Positions 44,500 to 55,146 of a stretch of 64,000 nt of DNA are shown in pieces. The stretch is taken from contig MU008159.1 of assembly GCA_010909165.1 (NCBI GenBank), forward strand, positions 992,001 through 1,056,000, given 5' to 3'. The translations under genes and the position numbers were made by a program. Position 1 is the stretch's first letter. Each line of letters starts with the position of its first letter. The notes beneath the pieces were generated by a model. The model was not told the origin of the DNA and made no database searches. It saw only the letters and a list, made by a program, of their open reading frames with translations. The DNA is from Anthoceros angustus (lineage: Eukaryota > Streptophyta > Anthocerotopsida > Anthocerotales > Anthocerotaceae).

Positions 44500-45624
44500 T
44501 CCACAAGGAAGTCATAATCTTGAAGTATCATGGCCCGTGAGCGACCCACTCAATTTTGTGTTAGTCATCGCCATTTCAATGGGCGATGATCGATCTAACA
44601 AGCTGACCATACAAATATGGGAGTAGCAGCCCAAGCAGTAGAGGCACTCCCCTCATAGCTGTAATTGGCCTCCGCTCGGTTATTACTCCTCGAGGCATAA
44701 GCGATCACGCTCCTTGCCCTGCTCATCCTCTTGTGCAAGCACGCCCAAGTCCCAGACGGCTCAATCGGTGTGTAACACAAATGGCTTGCTAAAATCGGCC
44801 TAGCCATGGTAGTGACCTGGTCAATTGCTCCTTCAACATGTCAAAAGCTTGCTGCGCCAACTCTCCATGCCCATTCCACGTCTTTCCTCAACATGTCATT
44901 CAAGGGTTTTACAATTCTGAAATTGCATGTAAACCTATAATAGTTGCATAACCCAAGAAAGGCGCAAGGCGACACGTTGGTGGGCTCCTTCACTGCGGAT
45001 AGCCTGTACCTTGGCTGAGTGGGGCATCACCCGTTAGGCGATTACGTGACCTAAATATGCCACGTGTTCATTCCAAATTCACATTTGGACGGGTGACATG
45101 TGAGCTCTGCCTTCCTTAGCCTCTGGAACAGCTCCTCTAAGTGTGCCGGTGATCCTCAAAGGCGTCTTTGTGAACCCGGCCACGTCGATAGCACAACAAG
45201 TTGGCACATCCGGTAAAACGGATCCATCACCTGAAAAGTGGCGGGTGCGTTCTTGAACCGAATGGCATCACCAGCCATTCCACAGCTATTGGGACCCGTG
45301 AAGCGGTCTTCTTGATGTCCTCTTACGCAGCGGGAATCGTTAAAACCACGAAGGTCCAAAGTAGAGAAGAAGGCAGGCGCCCAATCTTTGTCAAATATCT
45401 CCTCCCGGCATTGGGTACCGATCCTGCGGTGACGGCATTGATGGGACGATAGTCCCCACACATCCGTTCTCCGTCCACGCCTTGGGCATCCTTCTTTAAG
45501 CGGCATGACGATTCTTTGCGGCATAATCGGCTTTGGATAGCGGATAAGCCACCTTCAAGAAGCTCACGACACCTAGCATCGACCATCTCCCTCCGTCTTG
45601 CTCAACAGCGCGGGTAGATGGGCT
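44500..45624 (-). pseudogene. Gypsy element G2: RT and RNase H remnant, copy 2
   Basis: Same blocks as at 11,640-12,760. Here MCGDYRPIN and FFSTLDLR lie near 45,445-45,465 and 45,355-45,380. Because of one extra C near 45,381 the frame 45,156-45,524 reads 122 codons through FFSTLDLR, further than in copy 1. This shows how one homopolymer base changes the apparent state of the gene. Motif C is still absent. Confidence 0.7.
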
Positions 45625-48174
45625 CACTGCTGTCGAGTTGATCCATCTGATCACATTGCGGTGAGGTCCTTCATGGTAAAAGGCAAAGCGATCCGATACT
45701 TGAGCGAGAGTGTGGATGCGTGTCTTACGCCCATCTCGATCCATCCCCATGCCACGGAAAGTCTCGGCATTTAGCTTAGGCTTTGCGGGACTGGATCATC
45801 TAAGCGCTCTCTGGCTGGTGGAGGCGGAAAAAGCACTGAGGGCGCCACGGACTGCTCCACCCCCGCATCCGGCCGGAAGGCATGTATGCATATCCGAGAA
45901 AGGGAGATGAAGCTGCGTCATTTGGACACATCTTGTGATGGGCTCGTACCATGGCTAAGCGGCGTGGGTGAAAAGCCAAGCACGGACTCACTAACCACGT
46001 GAGTGCGTGAACATCCATGGCTGCCTAGAGCGCTTCTTGTTGGTGGTGTAACCGTAGGGCTGGCATGGGAATGGTGAAAGCCCATAATGCGTTCGCTCCG
46101 GCCACAGTGGGTTCCTCCCAGCTGCTGCGTGTTGGTGTTCAGCGGCATCCCTCGACCACATGGCGAATGAACACGGAAAGCTAACCCGGTGGGCGAGGTG
46201 GCAGTGTGTTGGTTTTGAACCAAGGCGCCGCGCTCATGGCGGTAACAAGCGGGGCTGGTGATGATCCTCCGGCCGATTGGTTGAGGCGGGTCCACATGTG
46301 TGCCACGCAAAGCGGTCTGCGAGGCGAGGACCAAGTTGGTCCGATAATTCCTCGGTGAGCAAAGCGCCCACACAGGGCCGCATCTAACGATGGGAGGCCC
46401 GGCATAATCTTGAACCACCATGTCTGTTGCACATGTGCTCTGTGTCAAATTGGTGTATTCTCAAGGAGGTAAGCACATGGTTGTATTCTTGAGCCCATGT
46501 GAGGACTGATGTAGATCCTGAGCATTACTGCATCTTGTAGACCGCTCCATGCCCGGCTTGGGAGAACCACAGCATTCCCCGGCAATCACCATATCCACAT
46601 TTCCCAAGGCACAGAATGTGGCCTTCTTGAATGTAACGGACATCCTGCGGTAGGCGGTGAAAGCACGTGATAGGCCTCCAAGGGCGATTCTTTGTGGAAA
46701 ACGCTCATGCAGCCCTTGCGGCTGAACTCTGCGATCTGGCGTCTTTGTGACATCATTGTCACAATACGTGTCAGTATGGACGATCATCAAGAGAGCCTCC
46801 GGCCCGATCAGATCCCGCCAAAGAGTTCTACCACCGTGTCCCAGACGATGGCGCCCATGTAATCACATTGTGATCGGCACTCGATCTTGAGGTGGTTAAC
46901 ACTGAATCAACAAGTGCATCACTGCTTTTTCTCCATCTTTTGCATAGCGTGAGCTGCTCGGATGATCGGGTTGTGCAAGGGCATGTTGCAACTGTGAGAT
47001 CCATGGACGGAATGGCGTCATCGACTTCAAGATTGTGCATCTTGGCTGGTTAGCATCTTGGACTAGCTTCATTGCGAGACGGCTCCTTGCTAGCATGGCA
47101 CACTAACGTGGCGATCTCTGTGGCCTGCTTGCCGTACAAGTCAAGGAATATGTGCTACGCCGTCCTCCTGCGCGGTCGGAGATGAAACTGCTCAGTCAAT
47201 TATCCACTCGCCGGTGGGAAAAGAAACTCCTGTCCTAGCGGTCGTAGTTTGTGGCCGTGGTCACCAAGCACGAGACATGGTCATGGCATCCGATGAGCAC
47301 GGATTCAATGTGATGTGCACTCAAGTCTCGCCACACAGGCTCCACCCCGGAGGTCGGATGTTCCATGGGGATTTGAAGTGCTTCTCACTGCAAACCAAGC
47401 CGTCTTTGACACCTTTATAATGAGGTGCGCGATGTCCAAAACACCACCACAGGTGCCACGTGATGACCCGTCCCTCGGTTGTCTACCAACGTTACTCACT
47501 CGCATTCGCACTGTTGGTAAATTTGGATGCGTGGATGCTCCAGCGACCTGTTGGAAATTCATCATGCGGGTCATTTGCAATGGAAGGCATCACGGGCTCG
47601 GCTGAATTTACTAACGGTGATCCGGAAAGGAACAAGTCCCCGGACCCAAATCTCCCGGCACATGAGCAGCGGGCTGACTTCACGTATGCGGCGATTCTTT
47701 GAGACGTTCCTCGTCATGCCCATGTCTGCAAGGACATTAATGGTGCCTGCAACAACCGTCTTTGTTGCTCATGTGTGACCAAAGGGGCATCATGTACAAT
47801 TGCCCTAAAGCGGGCTGCCTCATCTCTGCATTGGCTCTGTCTTGTCACCGGAGTGAAGATGTATCCTTGTGGGATGGCGGTTCAGTGCAAGGGCATAAAG
47901 GATTGAGGCATTCTGCCCTTGCTCCTCGCACAGTGATGGGCCTGCATTTGCTAACACGATGTCAGCGGCAAGATTAATGGCATGCCCAACCCATGTAGCG
48001 GCACATCTTCCCTTAGCTTGTCACGAGGCAGAGCTACTCATCAACACCTCATGTGGGTGTCCATAATCTTCTCCATTGTTTCATCGAACCCATCTGCTGC
48101 AGCTTAGCTCCACCAGCTTTCGAGGCTGGTTGTGGCGTGCCACTGTCTTGCCAAGGCGTACCGTGGCCTCGGCG
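45625..48174 (-). other. Unassigned part of G2, copy 2
   Basis: Counterpart of 12,761-15,307; the same ORFs, no motif recognised. Confidence 0.35.
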
Positions 48175-48998
48175 TCATCTTGTCGCGTTCGCAACCTTGG
48201 CTTCGCTTTCTCCCTCATTGCTTGCTCTTAGAGTCCCAGTGCGGGGTTGCTCCTGTCTTGATGCTATTGTAGCATCTCCGGTGATCTCGTATCTCCTCTC
48301 GGGGTGAAGTTGAAAGCACACGGTGCTCACATGACCATTCTTTTGACAATGAGTGCAAAGAGGCCTTAGGTGGGCACTTGCAATTCGGTGAGATGTGCTC
48401 GGGCGCCACAATGGTTGCACATGGTGTGTATGGCAGCTACTCCCTGTTATTGCTCCCGCCTTGGGGCTTAGCTGGTGTAGTCCTTGAAGAAGTTCCCCGT
48501 GACACCTTGCTTGAAAACATGCCTTGATAATGGTGGAAGGCCTTGGAATGCTTGGAGATCAGTATATGCTTTTCATCCACTCAAAATTTCTTGAGGAATT
48601 TCTCCATTGCTTCTTGAGTGCAGCAGCATGCCGGTCCCATCTCGCAGCTTTTGCGACCTACGGAAACACATCGGGTCTCCCTTTCCGTGCAAAGCTTGCC
48701 CGCAATCTTCTCGGGAGTCTTGAGTGGAAAAGCCTTCTCGAGGATCTTCATGAACTCTTCCACAGGTTGGCATATTTGGGGTGTGTGTAGATTCATCAAT
48801 CCCTGCGTCATGTCCTCTGTGGCCGTGAGAGGAGGCATCACGGTGGGTGGCGGCACAAATGGCGGCGATTACTGCAGATATGGCTGCTGGTGGGCTGTCA
48901 CTTGACCCGACTTGGCATTGAGGCCATCTGCGGTGCCCTTGGAATAATGGATTGGAGGCGGCCGTAGTTGAGGTCGGCTCCGCTTGGGCTTCATACAA
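48175..48998 (-). pseudogene. Gypsy element G2: gag remnant with zinc knuckle, copy 2
   Basis: CCHC knuckle CTHCQKNGHVSTVC at 48,316-48,357 on the minus strand, identical to copy 1, with the same two-frame gag remnant upstream (48,573-48,998). Confidence 0.6.
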
Positions 48999-50653
48999 AT
49001 CCAGGCCTCATCGACCATGTATCGTATTGTTCGAACATGTAGAGGTGGTTATCGCAGCCCCATGTTTGAACTTGACCCTACTAATTGCCTCATTGACTCA
49101 GCCTAAAATCCCTCAACGATTGTGTTCTGCCAGAATTTCTCACCGCCATTTGGCCCTCCTTCCATCGTGTCGGAATCACCGGACGGGTCCTCTTGCCACA
49201 GGTCTTACATGATAAATGCGGGGTGACGAGCCACGGAAAGGCCTAATCCCGCCCTCCGGTGCACTCCCACCCGGCACCCCCTGCTCCTCCTTATCAGTCA
49301 CCAGGTGTAAGTGGGGACCAGCTAACCCTAACTGGTGCAAAGGATCCTTGTCCGGGCTCTGTTACTGCTGGTAGGTCCTCTAAGGACAAATCTTGGCCGT
49401 GGTGCCCTTCTCCTTCTCACGAAAACCACAGGCTGGCACGTCCCTCGTTCAAAGCGATGCAGTGGGCTATCTCCCTCTTCACCGGTGGCATGCCCCATGT
49501 AAACGCCGGTGAGTCAAGGAAGCCAGCATCAATTGTCGGTGCGGAGGAAAACCTTAGCTGCGAGAATCGATGTGAAACACAAACACACGCCAATCTTGCA
49601 ACTCGGATCCTCCTCTGACCTCAAGCTTTTTTAGATGCCTCACTCACACGAGAATCCTCAGCCTGTTCAGCGACTCACTCCTCGTGCTCGTGCTGTACAA
49701 GACCCAGCACCTACCCGCAGAAGTGTTGGCGCACATAGCCAAATTCCCCAACTAAAACCCTTAGTGATCAACTTCTCCCGGGCATTCAGTCCACTGTTTC
49801 TCACTCGAAAGTAGACAAAAATGATACCAACGGATTCGTCTCAGAGGCAAACAAGATGGTATGCAAATTGAAAGCAGCCGACTCGTGTGGCGATCGCTAT
49901 GAGCTCACGGACGGCCGTGGAAACTTGCAGTTGAGACATGGGAGGACTCAAAAATTATGAGAGGGCCTTGAGTTGTGCGGCTGCACACCTGGCTGGCACA
50001 GAAAATCCCCGCACCCAGTAGTAAAACCCAACAAGTCCTGCGGCAATCGACCATGCGAAACCCTAGCAAAATGCACACCACGTCAAGCCCATAGCGGGGT
50101 CAAGCTGCGAGCCGTAAGTGCAGACTCCTCCATGCTCCAGGCCAAGGCAGAATCAAGTTGAATGCTTCTCGAGCGATTGTAAAGTAAATGCACCGGCGCT
50201 CACATGTCTTGATGCTCACTTCCGATTCGAGAAAATTAAAGGCTGCCCTACGGGCTGCCTTGATAAGTCCCATGAACACGCACATTACACACATTGCCAC
50301 AATCTTTGAGCACACACAATAGTCTTTGCATTCTGACCTAGAAATTCGACAACAACAAAATTGCGTGTTCGGCTAGCGTTCCTCCTAGGGACTTGACAAG
50401 CCTTCCAGCCGCCTTGGTCTTGTGCTCCGCAACCACCTTGCGTCTGATACGATGGGCACCACACTCTTGGTGCGGCATCCTCTTGGATTGGAGTGATCAT
50501 GTCGCTTTCTCCCACCGGTGTGAGAGGAGACTGGCCCAAGCTTGGCCATTTTGCGGGTTATTTCCGACTTTCTGTTTAAGGGCATTTAGTAATTATCGGT
50601 GTCTAAACTAACAAAACCTACTTGCTAAGCCCTAGCTTAGAGTTAGTTCTAGC
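48999..50653. other. Counterpart of 16,132-17,786
   Basis: Same content as in copy 1: a 119-codon plus ORF of unknown meaning (49,259-49,618), then the third, diverged version of the 42.2-kb segment (50,160-50,620). Confidence 0.4.
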
Positions 50654-50989
50654 ATGATTTCCGTCATGCTCGACAATGTCAACATCTGGAACTTTGCGGG
50701 AGTATGTAGTGAGTTTAGCTCTATTGTCTTGCAATGTCCGGAGATGCATGAGCGGGACAAACTCCACAAGTTTATCAGCCTTAAGAGATGGGCTCAAAAT
50801 AGGATAGCTTTGACTAATCCTCAAAGCGTTGCAAGAGGTATGGCGGCGGCGGATGCCATACCGGATATGTTTATTCAAGAGGCACCGGTATCAAGAGGAA
50901 GATATCCTAGGTCTCGGGGTAGATCTAGAGGGAGGAGAGCTACCACCACAATAGTGGAACCAATGAGACTCTTGGCGAGGCCGAGCTAG
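50654..50989 (+). pseudogene. Gypsy element G3: gag C-terminus, copy 2, truncated
   Basis: Identical 111-codon frame to 17,787-18,122, ending in the Arg/Gly-rich stretch. The zinc knuckle and protease that follow copy 1 are missing: homology ends ~30 bp later at 51,018. Confidence 0.6.
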
Positions 50990-51018
50990 AGGAGATAAGT
51001 CGTGGAAGATGAGTGCCT

Positions 51019-51486
51019 AGCGGATTACAGCAGAGCCATCCAAGCAGACTCACCAAAAGGATCTCGATTCCAATCCACGCTTTGTTCTAATCCGCCATGA
51101 GATTTCAAGAGATCGACCATTCCTCGGCAGATCCCGCAGGCCACACACGAAAAAGGCTTGCGGAACGCGATGAGTTTTCATACTAAGCAAGGCTAGTCAC
51201 TTGCGAAGTGATCGGCATGTGCGCTTGCAGCCAGTCAATACGGAATAGCGCGGTGAACACACCACCGTGCAAGTGGTGGGAATCACGTGTTGTGCCAAAG
51301 ACAAACATTGCGGTTAGCAGGAGGGAACAAAGTCGACGAGTTCAATTTCCAAGCTGCCAAAAACATGGACGGTGATACTATCTCATCAAGACGAGGCGGA
51401 CTAGATCCATGGCGAAGTGGAAGAAATGCTGATCACCCACCATCGAGCCCAGAGTCGGGCGTGAAGACACGAGGGGCAGCGCAAGG
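51019..51486. other. 5' flank of G1 gag
   Basis: No LTR, primer-binding site or TATA box was recognised. A plus frame 51,287-51,610 overlaps the start of gag in another frame; a scrap of it recurs at 40,667-40,830. Confidence 0.35.
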
Positions 51487-52317
51487 GTGGAGTCAAAAGA
51501 AACCGGACGACCGAGGAAAGTCAATCACCCACACAAGCAGCAACAGAGTGAAGGTGGTGGAGTTTCAATGCTGCAGGAGGGACACGGACACACACGACAC
51601 ACTGAGTTAGAGGAGCTCACTCAAGCGGTCATGAGGGACGGCGTCGGATCGAGAACATACGGAGATCATGTTGCGAGAATTCAACCCGTAGCGAAGCAAG
51701 CTCAACAACTCGCACATTTTGGAGGAACAAAAATGCAGCATGAGAGGTTAGTCGCAGAGTTGCTTGCACAAAATGCGAGCGAGAACAAGCAGAGAGACAT
51801 GCTTGCTCAAGTGCTTCAAAGGCCAACCTCGGGACAAGAGAGCCATCGACGAAAACGGCCTTGCCAGGTCAACCACGATCATAGAGGAAATGATGAGCCT
51901 GAATGTGCACCCAGCCTCGCAATAACCCCCAGATATCTCGGCCACAGACAACCCACGATCGCACACGATGCCTCTAAGCATTTCAGAGTTCAAGGTCTGG
52001 CACAAGAAGAGCAAGAGGACCCCAAAATAGCGGAAATTGCAAGGAGATTGCAAGTAGCTAGGCATGCAAGAGCTCAGACTCAAGCGGTAGCCGAGCTAGC
52101 TGTCAAGGAAAGCTTGCTTTTTGATGAGGGACCTGAGCCATCCAGGAACGACGACTTGAGGAAGCGTGCCAAGTTCGAAGTTTTGAGTCGGCCAGACTGC
52201 AGCCGAGCAAGCTGCAGGAGGGGCAGCATTCTCTACTGCAAGCAAGGGTATGACAAAAGGAGAAGGTTGATTTCGCCCATTACACACACTTGGCCAGAGC
52301 GTGGTGGGACAATGTAA
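51487..52317 (+). CDS. Gypsy element G1: gag N-terminal and central part
   Basis: A 276-codon frame, the longest gag frame in the window. Residues ~35-115 are rich in Glu/Gln/Ala/Leu with heptad-like spacing (RLVAELLAQNASENKQRDML), suggesting a coiled coil, as in many plant gypsy gags. Near its end another frame gives ARAWWDNVKEARKET (52,295-52,335), the conserved WW block of the capsid-like core, so a frameshift lies near 52,260. Gag would form the virus-like particle. The annotated start is the first possible one; the true start is uncertain. Confidence 0.6.
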   Translation: MESKETGRPRKVNHPHKQQQSEGGGVSMLQEGHGHTRHTELEELTQAVMRDGVGSRTYGDHVARIQPVAKQAQQLAHFGGTKMQHERLVAELLAQNASENKQRDMLAQVLQRPTSGQESHRRKRPCQVNHDHRGNDEPECAPSLAITPRYLGHRQPTIAHDASKHFRVQGLAQEEQEDPKIAEIARRLQVARHARAQTQAVAELAVKESLLFDEGPEPSRNDDLRKRAKFEVLSRPDCSRASCRRGSILYCKQGYDKRRRLISPITHTWPERGGTM

Positions 52318-53089
52318 AGGAAGCAAGAAAAGAGACAAGCCTACCATCCAATCTTGGGATGTCATGAAGTCCAGCTGCAGACCTTTTGCCCAAGGATCAC
52401 AAAGAAAGGTGTTGAGTCGACGCAATGCAGCGTTGAAGCACACGGAGCACCGGAAGACTTTCACCTTGCATTCATGAAGGCAATGTTAAAACCGGATCTC
52501 GAGCAAGAAGCAAAATTGGCAAGGTATCGATGCGATCAAACCCGAATACAAGCTCGGATTAAGCAAGATTGTAAGATGGGAGGAAGCTATGCAAGCCCAT
52601 GGACATCGAGCACTACGAAGGCCCACGTACTGCTCCATCTCCGCCACAACCAACAACGGCACAATCGCTACTCACCAGTCCTATCACACCGGAGTGAAAT
52701 ACCACGCCGCTCCCACATGGAAGCCAAGAGTGAACGCAAGGCCACGCACAAATGAGCCGGCAAGGAGAATTAAAGCCCATCAATTCGAAACAAGGATGGA
52801 GAGAAAAAGAATTCATGGCCAAAGGGCTTTGCTTCATATGTGCGAGCCGAATCATGCTAGAGGCCTTACAACAAGCATGTATGGCAGAGCCCAGAAATAA
52901 TGGAGCAACCGGGCATGCCGTTAAAGTTAATGCTTGCACAAGAGTGCAGCCGAATCAAGTGATGAGCCGCACCGCACATCGAGAGCAACCAAGTCGATGG
53001 TTGTAAGAATGGCGCCTTTGCAGAGGGCTGGAAAAACCAAGACCCGCAAAGGTGAGACTTACGAACATCTTAAGCACCGCCCATGACCG
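52318..53089 (+). pseudogene. Gypsy element G1: gag C-terminus with broken zinc knuckle
   Basis: Frames 52,354-52,755 and 52,752-53,006 together carry capsid-end residues (FAQGSQRK-type to FMKAMLKPDLEQEAKLARY) and a Pro/Arg-rich linker. CFIC at 52,830-52,841 starts a C-x2-C-x4-H knuckle whose second half (EPNHAR) is in the next frame; the last Cys is not clear. Gag ends shortly before the protease. Confidence 0.55.
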
Positions 53090-53378
53090 TTGATGGCATG
53101 TTGGGTGGCGACGTGTCCTTTCTCATTGATGGAGGCTCAACACACGCTATAAAGTGCGCGCAGAGCTAGAGATGCAGTGTCAAGTGGTTTTGCAAGGAAA
53201 TGGAACAATACATGAAGTTAGCCAATGGAGCCATCGAGAGTAAACATGCACGAAATCCAAGTGACATCTCCTTTCAAGGGTATGAAGACGGTGCTCAAGT
53301 CCTAGATGCAATCACATGAAGTCTTGTTAGACAGGATTGGCTATGGCGCTTGACCCAAATATCATTTAGAGGCATGAA
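53090..53378 (+). pseudogene. Gypsy element G1: aspartic protease remnant
   Basis: FLIDGGSTH includes DGGSTH at 53,128-53,145, the active-site loop (D-[ST/G]-G) of the retropepsin family; here Gly replaces the usual Ser/Thr after Asp. Downstream, in other frames, are KLANGA near 53,217, SFQGYEDG near 53,271 and QDWLW near 53,332-53,346, which correspond to the flap and the second conserved block. Stops interrupt it three times. Confidence 0.6.
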
Positions 53379-54120
53379 ATGACGTTGAGTCGGAAAGGAG
53401 AGGGTGGCGGTCAAGGGCTCTCACCAACGCCCGTGCATCAAGCTCTTTCACGATCCGCAAGGAAGGCCATCAAAGCTGGAACGTTGGAGTATACTGCCTT
53501 CTTGTTCAGCTGCCAGAACGTAGAGCAAGAGCCTACAAGTCTGCACAAGCAGCGGATGTACGAACCACCCAGTCAGATCAAAGGAGAGAATGAGGAACCC
53601 CAAGAGCTGAAGGAAATTTTGGAGCAGTTCAAAGACGTTTTTGAGGAGACACAAGGATTGCCACCAAGACGTGATGTGGATCATGCAATAGATCTCATCC
53701 CTGGAGCCAAACCTGTGGCCCGTCCGCCCTATAGACTAGCACCACCAGAGAACTTACTGGTGCAAGCTGCAGTGGACGACCTTTTGAAGAAAGGCCTCAT
53801 AGAGTCTGTGTCCCCACACGCAGCTCCGGTCTGATTGTCAAGCACGTGAATGGCAAAGTGCGCATGTGCATAGACTACCGAGGGTTGAACGCTTCCATGC
53901 TGAAGAATCGGTTCAGATGCCGCGATCAAGAAATATTGGATAATCTTGCCTGAGCCTGTGTGTTTAGCAAGGTGGATCTGCAGAGCGGTTCCATCAAATC
54001 CGCATCAAGGCCGACGAATTCAACCGCCTTCGTAACACCTGTGACGGCACTATCGCCTTGTCTTGCCTTTTGGTATGACCAACGCAAGTTTTACAACTTT
54101 GATGACCAAGATTTTGAGGC
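53379..54120 (+). pseudogene. Gypsy element G1: reverse transcriptase, N-terminal half
   Basis: The frame 53,379-53,834 runs from the protease-RT linker into RT (FKDVFEETQGLPPRRDVDHA, PYRLAPPE, DLLKKGLIESVSPHAAPV). After a frameshift near 53,830 come VRMCIDYRGLNA (53,858-53,893) and FSKVDLQSG (motif A with its Asp, 53,962-53,990), then FGMTNASFTTLMTKILRP (54,066-54,120), ending exactly where X is inserted. The RT resumes at 58,480. Compared with the scraps at 8.3 and 10.3 kb this is the best-preserved gypsy pol here. Confidence 0.75.
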
Positions 54121-54146
54121 CCCTACTAGAAATGGCAGCCCATGTT
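54121..54146 (+). repeat. Left terminal inverted repeat of X
   Basis: CCCTACTAGAAATGGCAGCC, then CATGTTACA. It pairs with 58,450-58,479 with a few mismatches (GGCAGCC.CATGTTACA against GGGCACCTATGTTACA in reverse complement). Confidence 0.7.
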
Positions 54147-54410
54147 ACACTTTATGTTAAGATTTGGACCCCTGGATGTAACACTCATGTTGCAATTTTG
54201 GGGTCATGTAACACTTTTGGGCCCCTTGTTACACTTTGCTTGGAAACCATACCACGGTCATTGTTGCAATCATGTTGCAATAGTGTTGCAATTATGTTAA
54301 GATGAAGTGAGAGGTGGTTTTGCCTCTCTCAAAATTGCAACATGATTGCAACATATAAAGTGTTACAAGAAAAGTCTTGTAACACTTTTGGAGGCTTGGT
54401 ACCGAACCTC
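54147..54410. repeat. Left subterminal repeats of X
   Basis: At least five TGTTGCAA(T)-type and five TGTAACAC/TGTTACAC-type motifs in both orientations. Such dense subterminal motifs are transposase-binding sites in known CACTA elements. Confidence 0.6.
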
Positions 54411-55043
54411 CTCCCCATCCACCATTGCCTTTTACTTTTGCCCTTGAAATACCACGTTTTACTTGGTATTTACCACCGATACACCCTTCAATATGACCAT
54501 ATACAAATACCGTATCAATACATCCTTGTACTATACATGTAATCTACGGTGATAAATGTACTATATTATTCTAAGTGCTATACGGTATTCAATTTCATAT
54601 AAAATAAGTTTGTATATTACGCGTATTACATATACCGTGCATACATATTCATGGTACCATACTTTGTATTTACTATCGTGTAAATAGCGCCCTTTATACC
54701 CCTACTTTATAGCATGCGTGCGGTTTGTCCTTCCACATCACCAATAGCCATCGGCTCGCCATGGCGCCCAAGAAGATATTGTCCCCACCTATCACCTTCG
54801 TGACGCATCACGTGAGGTAACTGATGATCCTTTAGTTACGCAACAACTGAAAATTTGACAGGAAATCACAGTATCGGAACAGGTCTTGGCCTGACCTTGC
54901 AATGCTCTGCAAGTACAAGATCTGCTTGCGGCTGTACACATGATCCCGCCACAATCCCTTCACCAACATCATGTCACATTGGTTACGCATCAGCTGAAAA
55001 ATTCAGAATCACAGCATGAAACGGGTCTCTACTTGAAATCACA
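54411..55043. other. Non-coding interior of X, left
   Basis: AT-rich 54,460-54,720 (ATATAC/TATACGG motifs), then a more balanced stretch with two near-repeats of GAAATCACAGCATG..ACGGG (55,000-55,050). No ORF above 66 codons with a motif. Confidence 0.5.
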
Positions 55044-55146
55044 GCATGGAACGGGCCTCCTCCTCTTCCTTTCCCTCTCCCCCTTCTCCTTCTTCCCATC
55101 TCCCCCTCTCATCTCCCCCTCCTTCCTCCCCCTTCTCCTTATAAAG
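55044..55146 (+). promoter_or_regulatory. Polypyrimidine tract and TATA-like box in X
   Basis: About 95 bp of almost pure C/T (55,048-55,139) end in TTATAAAG (55,139-55,146). A TATA-like box beside a Y-patch is a common plant core-promoter arrangement, but no transcript or gene follows that I can identify. Confidence 0.35.

Larger units (their letters stand above)
44075..51018. repeat. 6.94-kb direct repeat, copy 2
   Basis: Partner of 11,213-18,153. It is six bases longer, all as single-base homopolymer extensions. At 51,018 (GTGCCTAGC) it stops matching copy 1 and joins the 5' side of G1. Confidence 0.85.
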
